Of a DNA stretch of 64,000 nt, positions 49,211-60,910 are shown in pieces. The DNA lies in the NCBI GenBank assembly GCA_028023455.1, contig JAQFVV010012508.1:2351877-2415876 (forward strand). Reading direction: 5' to 3'. The stretch's first letter is position 1. Each line of letters starts with the position of its first letter. A program made the translations under genes and the position numbers. The stretch is from Epiperipatus broadwayi (Eukaryota; Onychophora; Udeonychophora; Euonychophora; Peripatidae). Under the pieces are notes generated by a model that saw only the letters and a program-made list of their open reading frames with translations, made no database searches and was not told the origin of the DNA.

Positions 49211-49644
49211 ATGAAAGGGCAAGTTAATCACGATACTAATCAAAAGATGATTACTATTATTACAATAATATCAAACTTTTCAGGAGAACCTAAATGAAAA
49301 TTCATCATTTTATCCATTCTAAAAGTCAATGTTTTGAAAGTATTTACACTCATTTTACCCAAAGGGATATATCTTTATCACTTGCACAAATGTAAGATAT
49401 AAATTTTAGTTTTGTTTCATATTCAATCTTGGTTGTTTCATTATTATATTTAATATGCTTGATTCAGAAGTGTTGATTAGTTTTCTTAATAATTGGATGA
49501 ATGTTACTCAGCTTTTAGGCACATCTTTTATAAATGCCTTTTTGTACTTGTCACGTTGTTATACTTGATGTGATTTGGTAATTTGTTTATTGGCGGGGAT
49601 TTTTTTTTGTTCAAGTTATTGGTTTAATCTTTAATGTATCGCCT

Positions 49645-49752
49645 TTTTTTTAAGTGTCATAGCATCGGCCGGGACACGAACCCGCAACCCGGGCAACTGC
49701 CTGCAAGTGCAAGGCAGTCGCGCTGACCTCTCGACCACCAATGCAAGACCTT
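49645..49752 (-). repeat. tRNA-derived SINE
   Basis: Minus strand: TTGGTGGTCGAGAGGTCAGC as A box, GCGGGTTCGTGTCCCGG with the B box, then CTATGACACTTA plus A tail. Nearly identical to the + copy at 56595. Confidence 0.88.
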
Positions 49753-50529
49753 TTTTTAACTGCAGTTTTATCCTAAAATTATAATCGATTCCTATGTTTT
49801 TGCTGCATTTTGAGTCTCTCTAGAATTATCAGAGGTTTAATGAAATAACAAAAATAAAAGATAATGGAAGAAAAGCAATATTTCAGAGATGTTAGAGATA
49901 CCTGTTCACTTGGTCACGTCTTCCGTTTTTATTGTCTTTTTGTTAATTTAATATTCATTTCTTTAAACTTTGTTTTGTAGTTTGGAATTCCGATATTCCT
50001 TTTAATTAAGTATCCAAATGTATTTGTAATTAAGTATTAGTAGAACACATGTTATTAATAAATCATTATTTTGGATACAATAGACATCTATCTTTTCAAG
50101 CTATTTCTATTGGAAGCACTTTATCTATATTTATAATTATGATTATAGTGTTTCTAATTCATGACTGTCCGCTTTGTTTTTCCATTGGATTTTTTTTGTT
50201 CGATACCTTTCTTTATTCCTATTTTTTTGATTTTATCTGATAGGTCTCTGACATTGATCACAGTTTTGAAATATTTAGAAAACAATTCCATCATCTGCAA
50301 AATTCAGAAAAGTTTAAATCTACATTTATTTTTACTCCATTTGTTTCTCATTGTAATCCACAAAATATTTTTCAGATAACTTCTAAAATGTTTTGGAAAC
50401 GTTAGAATCTTCTCTTGTCAATGCTAATCTATCATGGGCCTTGGCATTGATGTTCCAAAGCTTTAATCATAAATGTGATAATATGTTGGATTATTTCTAA
50501 AATCGTTTATCGTTAAATGTTGAATGTCT

Positions 50530-51060
50530 AGAAAATTTTCAAATTTTATTTAAACTTTTCAAATACAAACAACTTGTTAGTAATAACACACAAATAGATA
50601 ATGCAGGTTAGTAGATTACATGACATTTTGAGTGGTATTATTCTCCACTCTTCTTCAGGTGTTGCTGGCCTGACCAGTGACAATATTAGGAGTCAAACTC
50701 AGGTCTTTAGATTCTTGAATATTGAATTTTAAGGCCATGTTTTAACCAACGGAACTATTCTGTCAAAGACAACAGTCAGTAGAAATTTCATATACTTACC
50801 TATGAGGGTTCAAATCCTCCTGATTCCTCCAAAAATTTTTTTTTATCTTTTTCTAAAGCAATGTTAATTAGAGGCTTCCAGGGATTCTGTATTGCCCCAC
50901 TGGGTTGATTTATAGGATTATTTGCCATTATCATGCGCAGCTTTTTTGAATTTTTTCCCTTGCACCATTTCCTCTCTATCCAATATTTTTCTATTTTTCC
51001 AATCAACATAGGCTCATTAGTATATACATGGTCTGCTACTGTAGTCACATTTTTTCGACA
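50530..51060 (-). pseudogene. Penelope C-terminus and tail, minus strand
   Basis: The frame 51048-50800 reads VADHVYTNEP, IEKYWIERKW and NPWKPLINIALEKDKKKF, the region after the GIY-YIG domain in Penelope proteins. Downstream are a tRNA-like segment (A box about 50755-50735, B box about 50700-50690) and CACCTGAAGAAGAGTGG (50663-50647) facing ACCACTC, a perfect GAGTGG/CCACTC hairpin. Confidence 0.8.
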
Positions 51061-51480
51061 ATAGCAATAATCCTACAAATCAATCCAGTGTGGCAATACA
51101 TAATATCTGGAAGCCTCTAATTAACCTTGCTTTTAGGAAAAAATTGGACGGATCCGGAGAATTTGAACCAACCCATGAAAATAAATATATGAAATTTCTC
51201 TTGGCTGTTGCCTTTAACAGAATAGCTTAGTTCGTTAGAGTATTGCCTTAAAATTCTATATTCAAGAATCTAAAGATGTTAGTTCAACTTCTAATATTGT
51301 CACTGATCAGGTTAGCAATGCCTGAAGAAGAGCGGAGAATAATATTACTCAAAACATTTTGTAACCTATTTGTGTGTTATTACTAACAGTTGTTTGTATT
51401 TGAAAAGTTTAAATAAAGTTAAAAATTTTCTAGACATTGAGAATTTCATGATAGATAATAGAAATCGTCTAACATATTAT
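51060..51480 (+). pseudogene. Penelope tail, plus strand, head-to-head with previous
   Basis: GGAAGCCTCTAATTAACCTTGC (about 51110) encodes the same WKPLI(N)LA end; TTAGTTCGTTAGAGTATTGC (about 51227) is the A box region; CCTGAAGAAGAGCGGAGAA (about 51321) is the hairpin. It forms an inverted pair with 50530-51060, the same arrangement as at 19.4-21.6 kb. Confidence 0.78.
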
Positions 51481-52359
51481 CATATCTAAAATTTAATCCT
51501 AAATGCCTTTTTTGTGCAATGTATAATAAATTCCATACAAAATGGACTTAATACTCAATTAAGTTTTTTTTGTAATCTGTCTTAATATTTAAATATGTGC
51601 AATTGTGCTATAATTAATTTTAAATTTAATTTGCTTTTCATTATTTGATTAGAGTATATTTATATAAAAACGATTTATAATGATCGCATATATATATAAA
51701 TCTGTATTCTTAATATTTTCATAAATATAATTAGCATTTCCCCAGTCATCTGATAGCATCGTTTAATCAATTTTTTTTTTTTTGTATAATTGCTAACTTT
51801 TTTCTATATTTTTTCATTTGTTTTTAAAATATTTACAATGCCTTGGTCATTTCTTGAGGTTTAATTCTATGATTGATATTTAAGCCTATTTGACTTCTTT
51901 CTGTTCAATAATAAATGATTACATGTCTCACATTTTCATTTATGATCTTTTAATTCCTTGTTCTTTATTGTTCTGTAGGTTTTTTTTTTTAAAGAATTCT
52001 TTTGCTAATCTATATTATTCCCATTATTAGTAACCATGCCGTTTTTTATTTCTGAAATAACTTTTTTTTTTCACATTTTATTTTTTTTGGTTTTTGTTTT
52101 TTTTTTTTCTTTTATTTTTCTTGACATTTTAAAATTTATTTTTTTTATGTTTTTTTTTTTGTAGGTTTGTGGGTAGTATTTTTTATATTTTTTATATTTT
52201 TTTCCCTCATAATTAAAAATTTAATTTTAAAAAATTTTAAAATTTTTAAAAAACAAAAACATTAAAAAAAAAAAAAACAAAAAAACAAAAAAATTAGTAA
52301 GTTTAAAAATTAAAGGTGGTATTTTTTTTTTTTTTTCAAAAATAAATGAAATAACATCT

Positions 52360-52430
52360 TTAAATTTTTGAATATTGAATTTTAAGGTAACAGTCTAATC
52401 TGCTGAGCTATTTTGTCACATATTTTCTTA
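52360..52430 (-). repeat. tRNA-like Penelope-tail fragment
   Basis: The minus strand GACAAAATAGCTCAGCAGAT through ATTCAATATTCAAAAATTTA matches the A-box half of the Penelope tail. Confidence 0.55.
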
Positions 52431-52856
52431 TAGTTACCATTATCTTTTTTTCTTATTGTACAAAATTTCAAATATATATTTCTTCAAAATAATTTTTTAT
52501 TGGTATATTGTTTTTTTTAATATGTTACCTTTTTTCCAATGAACAATTTATTGCTACTTTTTTTTGTTATTGGTGTGTATTCTAAAATGAATTACTGTAT
52601 ATGACTATCACCAAATTAAATAAAATGAAAAGTAAGTCAAGAGAAATTAACGATAGTAATAATTAATTATTATTTATTAACCTTTAAACAACATGAACCA
52701 TATATATAAAGAGCAGTTAACATTTTAAGTATTTGCAAACAAGATCAATAAAATCTTTTCTTCCGCTGATTAGTATTTTCAATTTTCACTAATGTTCATC
52801 GTACCTTAGTCAATGTTATTCTTAAATTTAGTTTACAATATTCACAAATTGATTGT

Positions 52857-52941
52857 ACAGTTCTCTTTCTGATCAATTCTATAGAGCCTATCAAGTTGAT
52901 TGATACAGTTCTCTTTTTGGTCAATTCTATAGAGCCTATCA
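52857..52941. repeat. Tandem duplication of about 47 bp
   Basis: CAGTTCTCTTT(C/T)TG(A/G)TCAATTCTATAGAGCCTATCA occurs twice in a row. Confidence 0.85.
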
Positions 52942-52979
52942 GCCATATGAAAATAAAACAAGATCTGTGTGATCTGTTT

Positions 52980-53175
52980 GTTGTCCTAACTGGTTATTGA
53001 CACCTACAGAGGCTCGGTCTCTGGGATCCAATCTCTCATTGCGGAAAAGGTTCTCCGCCACCTTCTGGACTGCTTTTTCCTCTGGATCTTTTTCGCTCCA
53101 GTCAATATTACGACAGCACTAATAGCACCAGGAACATCGCATAGAAAACAAAACAGCTCTCCACTCCTTTCTGCA
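52980..53175. other. GC-richer patch of unknown origin
   Basis: The base composition is clearly higher in G+C than both flanks. The minus strand has an open stretch including WSEKDPEEKAVQKVAENLF and RNERLDPRDRASVG, which I cannot assign. It could be a LINE tail or a captured fragment. Confidence 0.35.
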
Positions 53176-54312
53176 CTCGTTATTTATACATATACATCTT
53201 TAATATCTGATAATCCTAATCTTTATTAGTGATCGCAATCTTTTTTTCTTCTTATCAATTCCTGTTTCTGCCATAAATTTCCTAAGATAAAGATCAATCT
53301 ATTTCCAACATTTTTATCTGCACAACTTTCTTTTCTTTTACTGCAATTAGTTTTTTCGATCGCCATTGTATTAAGCAATTTTTCTTTATCCTTTCATTTA
53401 ATGAGTTTTACACATTTACTCTTTGCTTTGTATGTACACAAACATTTTAATGTAATATACGTTTGCGACTTTAATTATCATTTCACATTTACTTTAAGCA
53501 ATTACTTTCGTTGTTCTCTACTTAAAATAACATTTCTATAATTAAACCTTCTTTGTGTTATCTTCTTTTTTGTTTTTCTGGAATCATTAAATATGACTTC
53601 CTATCTTATACATTATTAAACTTAATAAATCCATATTTTTAACCAAATATAAGTTATATATAACTGTTTTTTATTTTTATTTTTATAGATCTTGTTCATA
53701 TCTGAATCATCTTCAAAATCTTTAACTTTTAAAAAGATTTATAAGTTTTAGATGTTTACATTCAGTCAAGAATTTTTGAACATTAAGGAATTTTTTTTAT
53801 TAATGTATTTCTTGTGTTGATTTATTAAATTTTTTGGCTGCAAAAATATTTATTTTCTATTAGTCAAAGTGTAATTTCTGCTGTTTTCATCTGGATGCTT
53901 CACATATCTATTTCTTCTGTGGAATTTTTTTTATTGAAAAAGTTATCTTTCTTCCTAAATTCCACAAAACGAAGATTTCTTATTTTTGTCTTTATGTATA
54001 AATTGCCCACTGTATTTTTAGCTTTCAAACATGTTTACAATTTTTGCATTAAAATATCATATGCAATTGTAAACATGTTTTGTTTATTTAAAAGCATTCG
54101 ACCTATCTTTTTAAAAATTTCTCTATTTTTCCATCATAATGAGAATTGGTAGATCATAAAGCTAAATTAACTGCACTTGTTTACCTTGTTGTTCTGTTTG
54201 ATATGCCATCAGTTTTCTTTATTATTCATCTTTTATTTATATTGAATCCTACTATATAAAATTTTCAATATTAGAGATTTTATTGTAAAGTATACATTTA
54301 TTATTATTTTTT

Positions 54313-54385
54313 TTATAGGGGGGGGGGCACCACCCGCGCCCCCTCCAAAAAAAAAACCCCCCCCCCCCCCCCCCCCCAAAGGAAA
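54313..54385. repeat. G-tract, GC box, A-tract, 21-base C-tract
   Basis: About nine G, then GCACCACCCGCGCCCCCTCC, ten A and a run of about 21 C. Extreme homopolymers in an AT-rich genome, liable to sequencing or assembly error. Confidence 0.85.
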
Positions 54386-54389
54386 AAAG

Positions 54390-56045
54390 ATTTATTTTTG
54401 TATAACTTTTTATCCTTTTTTGTAACATCGCAAAGTTTAATGATGCCTCATTTTATATGTATTATGATGATTCTTCGCCTTAATGCAATATTGCTTCGTT
54501 TGAAAATAATTGTTGTTATATCTGATGTCTTTACAGCCAACAAGGAATTTAGTGTCTTTCATAAGTAAAAGGAAATATATGCACACACATATGTTTGTAT
54601 ACTGTATAACTTAGAAATATCTGTAGTCAAACATTGATTTCAAAAAGAAAGCTAAGAAGCAGCTCTGGTTTTATAGCTAAATTTGGAGTATTCCATTTAG
54701 TTACAATTACACTTATGAGATAATTGTTTTTTTTATTGATCCATGCATGTATATATATATATTTGTGTTTACATGTAATTTTTTGGATAGAGAGAAGTTG
54801 ATATTAAGAGGGAAATAGAAAATGTATTATAATGTCTAATATTGTGATTAAAAAATTGCAATTCATTGAAATAAATGTTATTAAAGTATTAATTAAGATA
54901 TGAGGTTTTATACTTCGCTTCAATGAAAATAATAGATTAAACTGTGTGCTAATACGCTGCTGAAGAGAAGTTCCCCATTACAATAAAAATTTGTTTGATT
55001 ATTTTCCATAAAACTTGTTAACCAGGTTGCCTTTTTTCTTATTATAAATTAAAACCTCTGGGCAGACTATCATCATATTATAGGATTCTATGGATCTAAT
55101 CATTAATATCAGACCTGGATTTGGTCTATTTAATTTGTTAACTAGAAATAAGGTTATGTCTTAGCAATAAATAAATAAAATTGGAAGAAATGTTTAGAAG
55201 AAATACCAGAAATATGTTACAAACACTTTTATATCTGACTTTTAGTTTCAATAAATTATGGCAGTTTAGTTTTTTTTTTGTACATAGGGGCAACCTTTTT
55301 TTTCTTTAGTATACTAATTCTATTGACAATCTAGTCATAAACTACAGGGTTTGAATCTAATTTTAAACATATCAATATGTGAACATGCATAATAAAATAA
55401 AAACACATTTATAAAATATAATCTGGGTGAAAGTTGGAAATCTTAAACTTGAAACTTAAAATTGTTTATGTTCCAAACAAGTTTGCTATAATCTTTTCGA
55501 TTGATCCACAGTCAATCGAGCTAACCATCCAACGATTGTATAACTTAATATTATTTTTTCTTTCATTGTTTCATTATAAAAGAATGCTGTCATATACTGG
55601 ACTATATTATAGTATCTCTCACAAGTGTGAGAATCAAATTATGATAATATTAATATATAGGGTTTTTTTAAAAAAAAATAACCTATAATTTAATTATTAC
55701 ATTGAGGGATTGCATATATATTTTTATAAGAAATCCCTTAAATTGAAGTTTCTTTTTCATTTGAAACAGAATAAAATAATTTACTAGTTGAGAGATTAAT
55801 ATTGGTAAAATGACTGTATTTGTTTCTAAACTCCAGATTTTCCTCAATTATGAAAGTACATGCAGTTTCCAGGAGCATTATTGTGAAAAGCATAAAGTAA
55901 AGAAAATGAATTCTGTGCATAAACGTAAGAATGTTTTAAAAATTACTTGCTGATGTAAAACAGTCATTGTTTTAAAAACAACTTCACAGTTACTATCAGA
56001 GAATATAACTGAAATACAGGCTTATTATATACCTGTATCAATATA
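54390..56045. other. AT-rich region
   Basis: No gene recognised. Frames at 55434-55688 and 55738-55920 have no motif. Confidence 0.4.
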
Positions 56046-56049
56046 TGTA

Positions 56050-56299
56050 ATATATAGGGTATATGAGCACAGACTTTCACACGACTCATCACTCTCCACT
56101 CCATCTCATAACACTGATACACTTGAACACATGTCGAAAAGATAAATAATCACCAATATTCGTATTTCGTGCTAAAACAGCAATCATCAGTTGGTCCAGA
56201 TTATCATCTCTACACATATATGCCATAAGGCCTCAGATATATATTAAGATATCCAAATCTTAATATATATGAAAGTCTGTGCTCATATACCCTATATAT
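56050..56299. mobile_element. 250-bp element with 30-bp perfect inverted termini, containing a hammerhead
   Basis: 56050-56079 (starting ATATATAGGGTATATGAGCA) is the exact complement of 56270-56299. A second inner inverted pair (ATCTTAATATATAT) lies near 56240-56265. The middle carries the minus-strand hammerhead at 56144-56206. No coding capacity and no clear target duplication. Confidence 0.85.
56144..56206 (-). ncRNA. Hammerhead ribozyme motif, family C (type I)
   Basis: Minus strand: distal stem GATAATC, TGG bulge, proximal ACCAA, CTGATGA (56190-56184), stem II TGCT-GTTTT-AGCA bordered by a U.C mismatch, GAAA (56168-56165), a 2-bp stem III with four-base loop, AUA cleavage triplet (ends at 56157), TTGGT closing the 5-bp proximal helix, then GATTATT pairing with GATAATC (7 pairs, one wobble). 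All core bases are present. AUA fits the NUH rule but is less common than GUC. The sequence is unrelated to families A and B. Confidence 0.6.
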
Positions 56300-56594
56300 C
56301 AGAGAGTATGTATATGTCCTTGTAATTCTAAGTATATTCTATCTGTTGTGTTAATATTTTTTAAACCAATTTTTGAAAAATTTTGCTATGTGATTTTGAT
56401 AATTTGATAAAATAATGGTTAATTTTATTATTTAATGCTCTATTTTCTTTCTTTCAATAAAAAAGGAAAAAAAATCTAAATTACAATATTTTCTAGGATT
56501 ACATTCTGAAAATTCAGTCTAATTAATTTCATTTTTATTAGTATTTATTCACAGCACTAATTTGAAAAAAATCTAGTATAACTTGTGTGAAACC

Positions 56595-56698
56595 ATTGGT
56601 GGTCGAGAGGTCAGCGCGACTCCCTTGCACTTGCAGGCAGTTGCCCGGGTTGCGGGTTCGTGTCCCGGCCGATGTTATGACACTTTAAAAAAAAAAAC
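56595..56698 (+). repeat. tRNA-derived SINE with 15-bp target duplication
   Basis: A box GGTGGTCGAGAGGTCAGCGC, B box within GCGGGTTCGTGTCCCGG, end TTATGACACTTT, A tail. AACTTGTGTGAAACC is duplicated exactly at 56580-56594 and 56702-56716, the signature of LINE-mediated insertion. Confidence 0.93.
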
Positions 56699-56719
56699 AA
56701 CAACTTGTGTGAAACCTCA

Positions 56720-58285
56720 GAAATATTCATAACCCTGGGGTTAATGGGTGTTAAGAATAATAACAGACTTTTTTTAAAATTTATCCTAACTAATGATGGT
56801 CAGAATGAATATTTAGTCCATGAATAGTCCAGTTTTCCCGCAATTTTAAAATGAAAATAAAGAAATTATAATTTCAAATGATGAACGCGGCAATTGTGCT
56901 AAACATTACGATGCTAAAAGAAAAATGTGGCAATGCATCACAGAGTATATGCAAATGTGTAACCATATTTAACTGGGTTTGGAATCAGAGAGAAAGAGAA
57001 ATAGACACCTAGACTTAATATAAATTTAATAAACAAAATTCATTTACAATATTTACTTACTTTTATATGATACTTAGGAATAAATCCAACGTATAAAAAA
57101 ATAAAATATTCTTATATATTTTAGGTGAATAATAATAATACCGGAGAAAATTCATTTAATTAGATAGAATTTAACTTATGAGCCCCAATATGCTTATATC
57201 CAATATAAAACAATCTATATAATTATTATTGATTAACTACAAGATTGGTAAAATATCAATCAATCAATGAATAGATTTATCAAAGTTATAATAAATATTA
57301 ATGATTAATAATTGAATGAGAAATTAATTTTAAATTCTATTTGCTTTAATGTTCATAAAAAAAAATACATTAGAGGGGTAGGGGAGTTAAATACATATTT
57401 AAAGGAAAAACAAAATGCTAAAATGATTTAGAGACTATCAGTATTAAATTTAATATTTGCTATAAATATGAGTTATTGTTTTTTTATAAAGGTATTTTGT
57501 CTTAAATAATGATTTATCTTACAATCTTTTTAAAAAATGATCTGTAAGACAGTTTTTAAAGTTTAGCACTTCATTTGATATACTATTCTTAAGTTATTCT
57601 TTGATTAAAATGATGGTATGACTGGATTGTGCATTCATTACAAATAGGCTGGTAGAAATTAGGTAAAAGATGGTACTTAAAATTGGCATCTGCAGAAACT
57701 ATATAATTTTAGGTTTAATTGGCTAGTGCACTTATCAGATTTTTTTACCTTATCACTATGTGATTTTCAGCTATGATGATTTTTTTCCCATAATAACTAT
57801 ATTAATAATTCACAAGCTATTTCTGTTGTTTTAATCAGTTTAATTTTCTGGGATGCTATTAAACAGAGGTTTTGCTGGTTGAATTGATCAAAAGGTCTTA
57901 ATTTTGACCATATTATAGTTTTTTTAAAGCAAGAAAACTTTCTCCCAAAGCTTTCTTTCTAAGCACCAAAATTAACAGAAAAAAAAAAAACCTATCTCTG
58001 ACAATTTTTTTTCTATGAATGCTATTTATAAATAAGAATAAAACAAAGAAATAACTTGTGACTTTTAGAGAAGAAAAAAAAATTCTCACCTGGCTAGTTT
58101 TACTTATATTATTTCTTTACTTTTTTTTTTAATATACCTAGGTTAGAACGTGGGCGTAAAGTTTGTAAGTCAGACTAGATTTATTTCAAAAAGGTGTCTG
58201 AACCTGTACAATATGTATACACATGTATGCACACAGAAGGGTTTGTATAAAGGGATTATTCCCTTCCTTATATATTGGATCAAAG
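56720..58285. other. AT-rich region
   Basis: No gene recognised. Confidence 0.45.
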
Positions 58286-58291
58286 GTACTT

Positions 58292-58712
58292 ATGGATAAT
58301 TCAACTGATGACGTATTTGACTTACGCCGAGCCTGTGGCTCGACAAAAACATCCGGAGCCCCCCCCCGCCAATTCCAGCGCTACGCGCTGCTGTATTTTA
58401 AAATTGAGAATAATATTTTGACACATGCATGTACATTTTTTGTATTTTTTTTTAGTATTTGCCTGACCTGCGTCAGATATTTTTCATTTTTGAATATTTT
58501 TTAGCATGTGACCTGGATAATTCAACCGATGATATATTACCCTGAAGGCATATCAGTCTAATCTTGCGATTTTTAACGTACCGTGTTCACGTGATCTGCG
58601 GACACATTTTAGCGATTACATGTGTCCGCAGATCACTTGGAGACGTTATCTTAAAAATTGCAACATCAGACTGGTATGCCTTTAGGGTAATACGTCATCG
58701 GTTGAATTATCC
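58292..58712. mobile_element. Inverted-repeat element with GC box and internal palindrome
   Basis: GGATAATTCAACTGATGACG (58295) and GGATAATTCAACCGATGATA (58516) both pair with TCATCGGTTGAATTATCC at the right end. 58513-58712 is a tight palindrome centred near 58612 (GATCTGCGGACACAT facing ATGTGTCCGCAGATC). Between the two left ends is CCCCCCCCCGCCAATTCCAG then CGCTACGCGCTG (58361-58392), the GC box also in the foldback at 41.05 kb. GGATCAAA flanks on the left and GGATCAAAT on the right. Confidence 0.78.
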
Positions 58713-59068
58713 GTAACAACCGGATCAAATAATGTATTGTTTGGAATAATATATTACATAGTATAATAATAATAATAATAATACTTGTACATAATACTTG
58801 AATAACAATGAGATAAATGTTTTTATTAGTCATTTTTAAAGAATTTTTTTTTTAAAAAAGGAAAATTATAACATTTTCAAGTGTGAACGGGTAGATCAGA
58901 ATTTTTTTTACATGTATGTAAGAACATAATAGATTTATTTAAGTTGGAATACTACTGTACCTTCATATTTTAATGTTTTCTTAGCCCATTATAGTTCATC
59001 CACTTTTGGAAGTCAAAAAATCAATGTTCGTTTATCTTTGAGAAAACTAGGGGAAAAATGATACCTGT

Positions 59069-59175
59069 GTCAAGCATTGGTGGTCGAGAGGTCAGCAACA
59101 GCTGCTTTACAAACAGTTGTCCTGAGTTAGCGGGTTCGCTTCCCGGCTGATGCTATGACACATGGGGGGGGGGGA
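59069..59175 (+). repeat. tRNA-derived SINE with oligo-G tail
   Basis: GTCAAGCATTGGTGGTCGAG leads into the A box; GCGGGTTCGCTTCCCGG carries the B box. It ends CTATGACACAT followed by about eleven G instead of A. GATACCTGT is duplicated at 59060-59068 and 59176-59184, so the G run lies inside the inserted unit. Confidence 0.9.
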
Positions 59176-59809
59176 GATACCTGTTACATATGTATATGAT
59201 ATCATCACATTGTAGATAATTTATTTTTCCAACCATATTTTCCAAATGATACTATTTACATTTTTTTTGGTAAAAGTTACATTTTTAAAAAATCTTTTCT
59301 TTTTTTTAATAATAAAAAAAAAAGTAGAAAATTCATATGAGATTTTTAAAATAAATTGGTGGATGCATCCAAACATGTACAATTTTAGTCATTAAATTTT
59401 TATATCAAAACAAATTATTTCAATGTAAAATTATTTTTAATCATAATAAGAAAATTAAATTTATCTTAGAATATTAATTACATTTTTTATTAATTTGTAA
59501 AAGAAATTGGTCAAGAAATAATACTTATAATATATTTATATTTGCATGCAATAAATACTTATGTGTGTATGTGTATGAATTGATGCAATTCAATAATAAT
59601 TTATTTTTCTATCCTTATCAATATTATTATTAAATAAATGTTTGCAAACAAATTAATATATAATCTAATATTTGTTTTATTATTAAAAGTAAGACTCCCT
59701 ACAAGTATGTTTTCTACTTAGGATTAGAAAGCTTATTTCTTCAAGGGTGGCAACTATTAGTAATAATGACCAATACATGTTATAATATACTGTTTTAAAT
59801 ATAACTTTA

Positions 59810-60460
59810 ATACCCCGAAATATAGATGAAATAATGCAAAGCCCTGGAACCCACCCCCCCAGCTATGTAAATGTAGAACGAGCTCACCTACATTTTAGCT
59901 TTGATCATATGTAAGCATACCGTTTACTAACATTTATATACAGAGCATGATTTATATATACTAATATAATTTCAAGACAACTATAAGCTAGCCTGAAATC
60001 GCTATTACTATTTAGAGGAAAAGGCCAAGCCTCCTATTTAAATCGTAAGAAATGGTGATCATGTGATATTAAATTAATCTTCAGTTAATAGATGTAAATA
60101 TAATTTAAATAACCTGAAATGTAGATGAAATAATGTGAAAAATCCCAGCGAGTTATATATAAACTAAAATATCAGTACATATAGAATGAGCCCGTCTACA
60201 TTTTAGCTTTGATTGTATGTAAGCATGCCATTTACTGACATATTTACATGCAGAGCATGATTTAAATATGTGCATAAACATGTAACAAATAATATGCTTA
60301 TATAGTCAAAGCTAAAGTATAGACGGGCTTTCTCTACATTTACACTTGCTGATAGTTTAATTACATATATAACTTGCTGGGTTTTTCATATTTTGGGCTA
60401 ATTAAATTTGTATTTAGATCTATTAACTATTGAAGATTAATTTAATATTAAGGGGAAATA
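59810..60460. repeat. Cluster of related inverted units
   Basis: (C)ATTTTAGCTTTGAT(C/T)(A/G)TATGTAAGC(A) occurs at about 59890 and 60200; the partner complement lies at about 60300. GATGAAATAATG(T)GAAAAATCCCAGC at 60125 faces GCTGGGTTTTTCATATTTTGG near 60375. A piece of the family A terminus (AAATGGTGATCATGTGATATT, 60050-60070) is embedded. A third unit lies at 60690-60900. Confidence 0.7.
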
Positions 60461-60609
60461 TGAGGTTCAGCCTTTTTCTCTAACTAGTTATAGAGTTATA
60501 ATTTTTTATTAAGCGCACAGGAAGTATATGTAAATATTTTTAAGACAGGCTATAACCTGTATCCAATGCGCCTTGAAATTTATAATAGTCAATCAATATC
60601 TTTATTTTG

Positions 60610-60910
60610 CTGATAGAGGGAACTCTCAAACCATGACACAAGATAGCGACTTTTATAAAGGTAAGAGCGGCCAATACAGGTTATAATCTGTCTTAAAACA
60701 AACTAGTTATAGTGATTTCAGGTTAGCTTATAGTTGACTTGAAATTACATTAGTACATATAAATCACACCCTGTGTGTTTATATGTCAGTAAATCGTATA
60801 CTTAATACAATCAAAGCTAAAGGGTTGGTGGGTTCATTCCATATTTGCATTAGCTGATTGTTTGGTTTACATATATTTTGCTGTGGGTTTTAAGTGCGTT
60901 ATTTCATTAA
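60610..60910. repeat. Further unit of the 59.8-60.5 kb repeat cluster
   Basis: AACTCTCAAACCATGACACAAGATAG resembles 47.96 kb; then TTATAGTGATTTCAGGTTAGCTTATAG and TCAAAGCTAAAGGGTTGGTGG are inverted relatives of 59.88-60.0 kb. Confidence 0.6.

Larger units (their letters stand above)
50060..54200 (-). pseudogene. Degenerate RTE-like LINE, split by Penelope insertion
   Basis: Blocks collinear with the copy at 12.1-14.8 kb: endonuclease C-terminus NRYVKHPDENSRNYTLTN (about 53900), linker (ATCTGAATCATCTTCAAAAT at 53700, compare 13986), RT fingers (52020-52060, compare 13630; 51700, compare 13350), and LNFADDGIVF with the catalytic-type ADD (about 50300). About 50510-51480 is foreign Penelope sequence. 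52050-52345 has degenerated to A/T runs. Confidence 0.65.
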
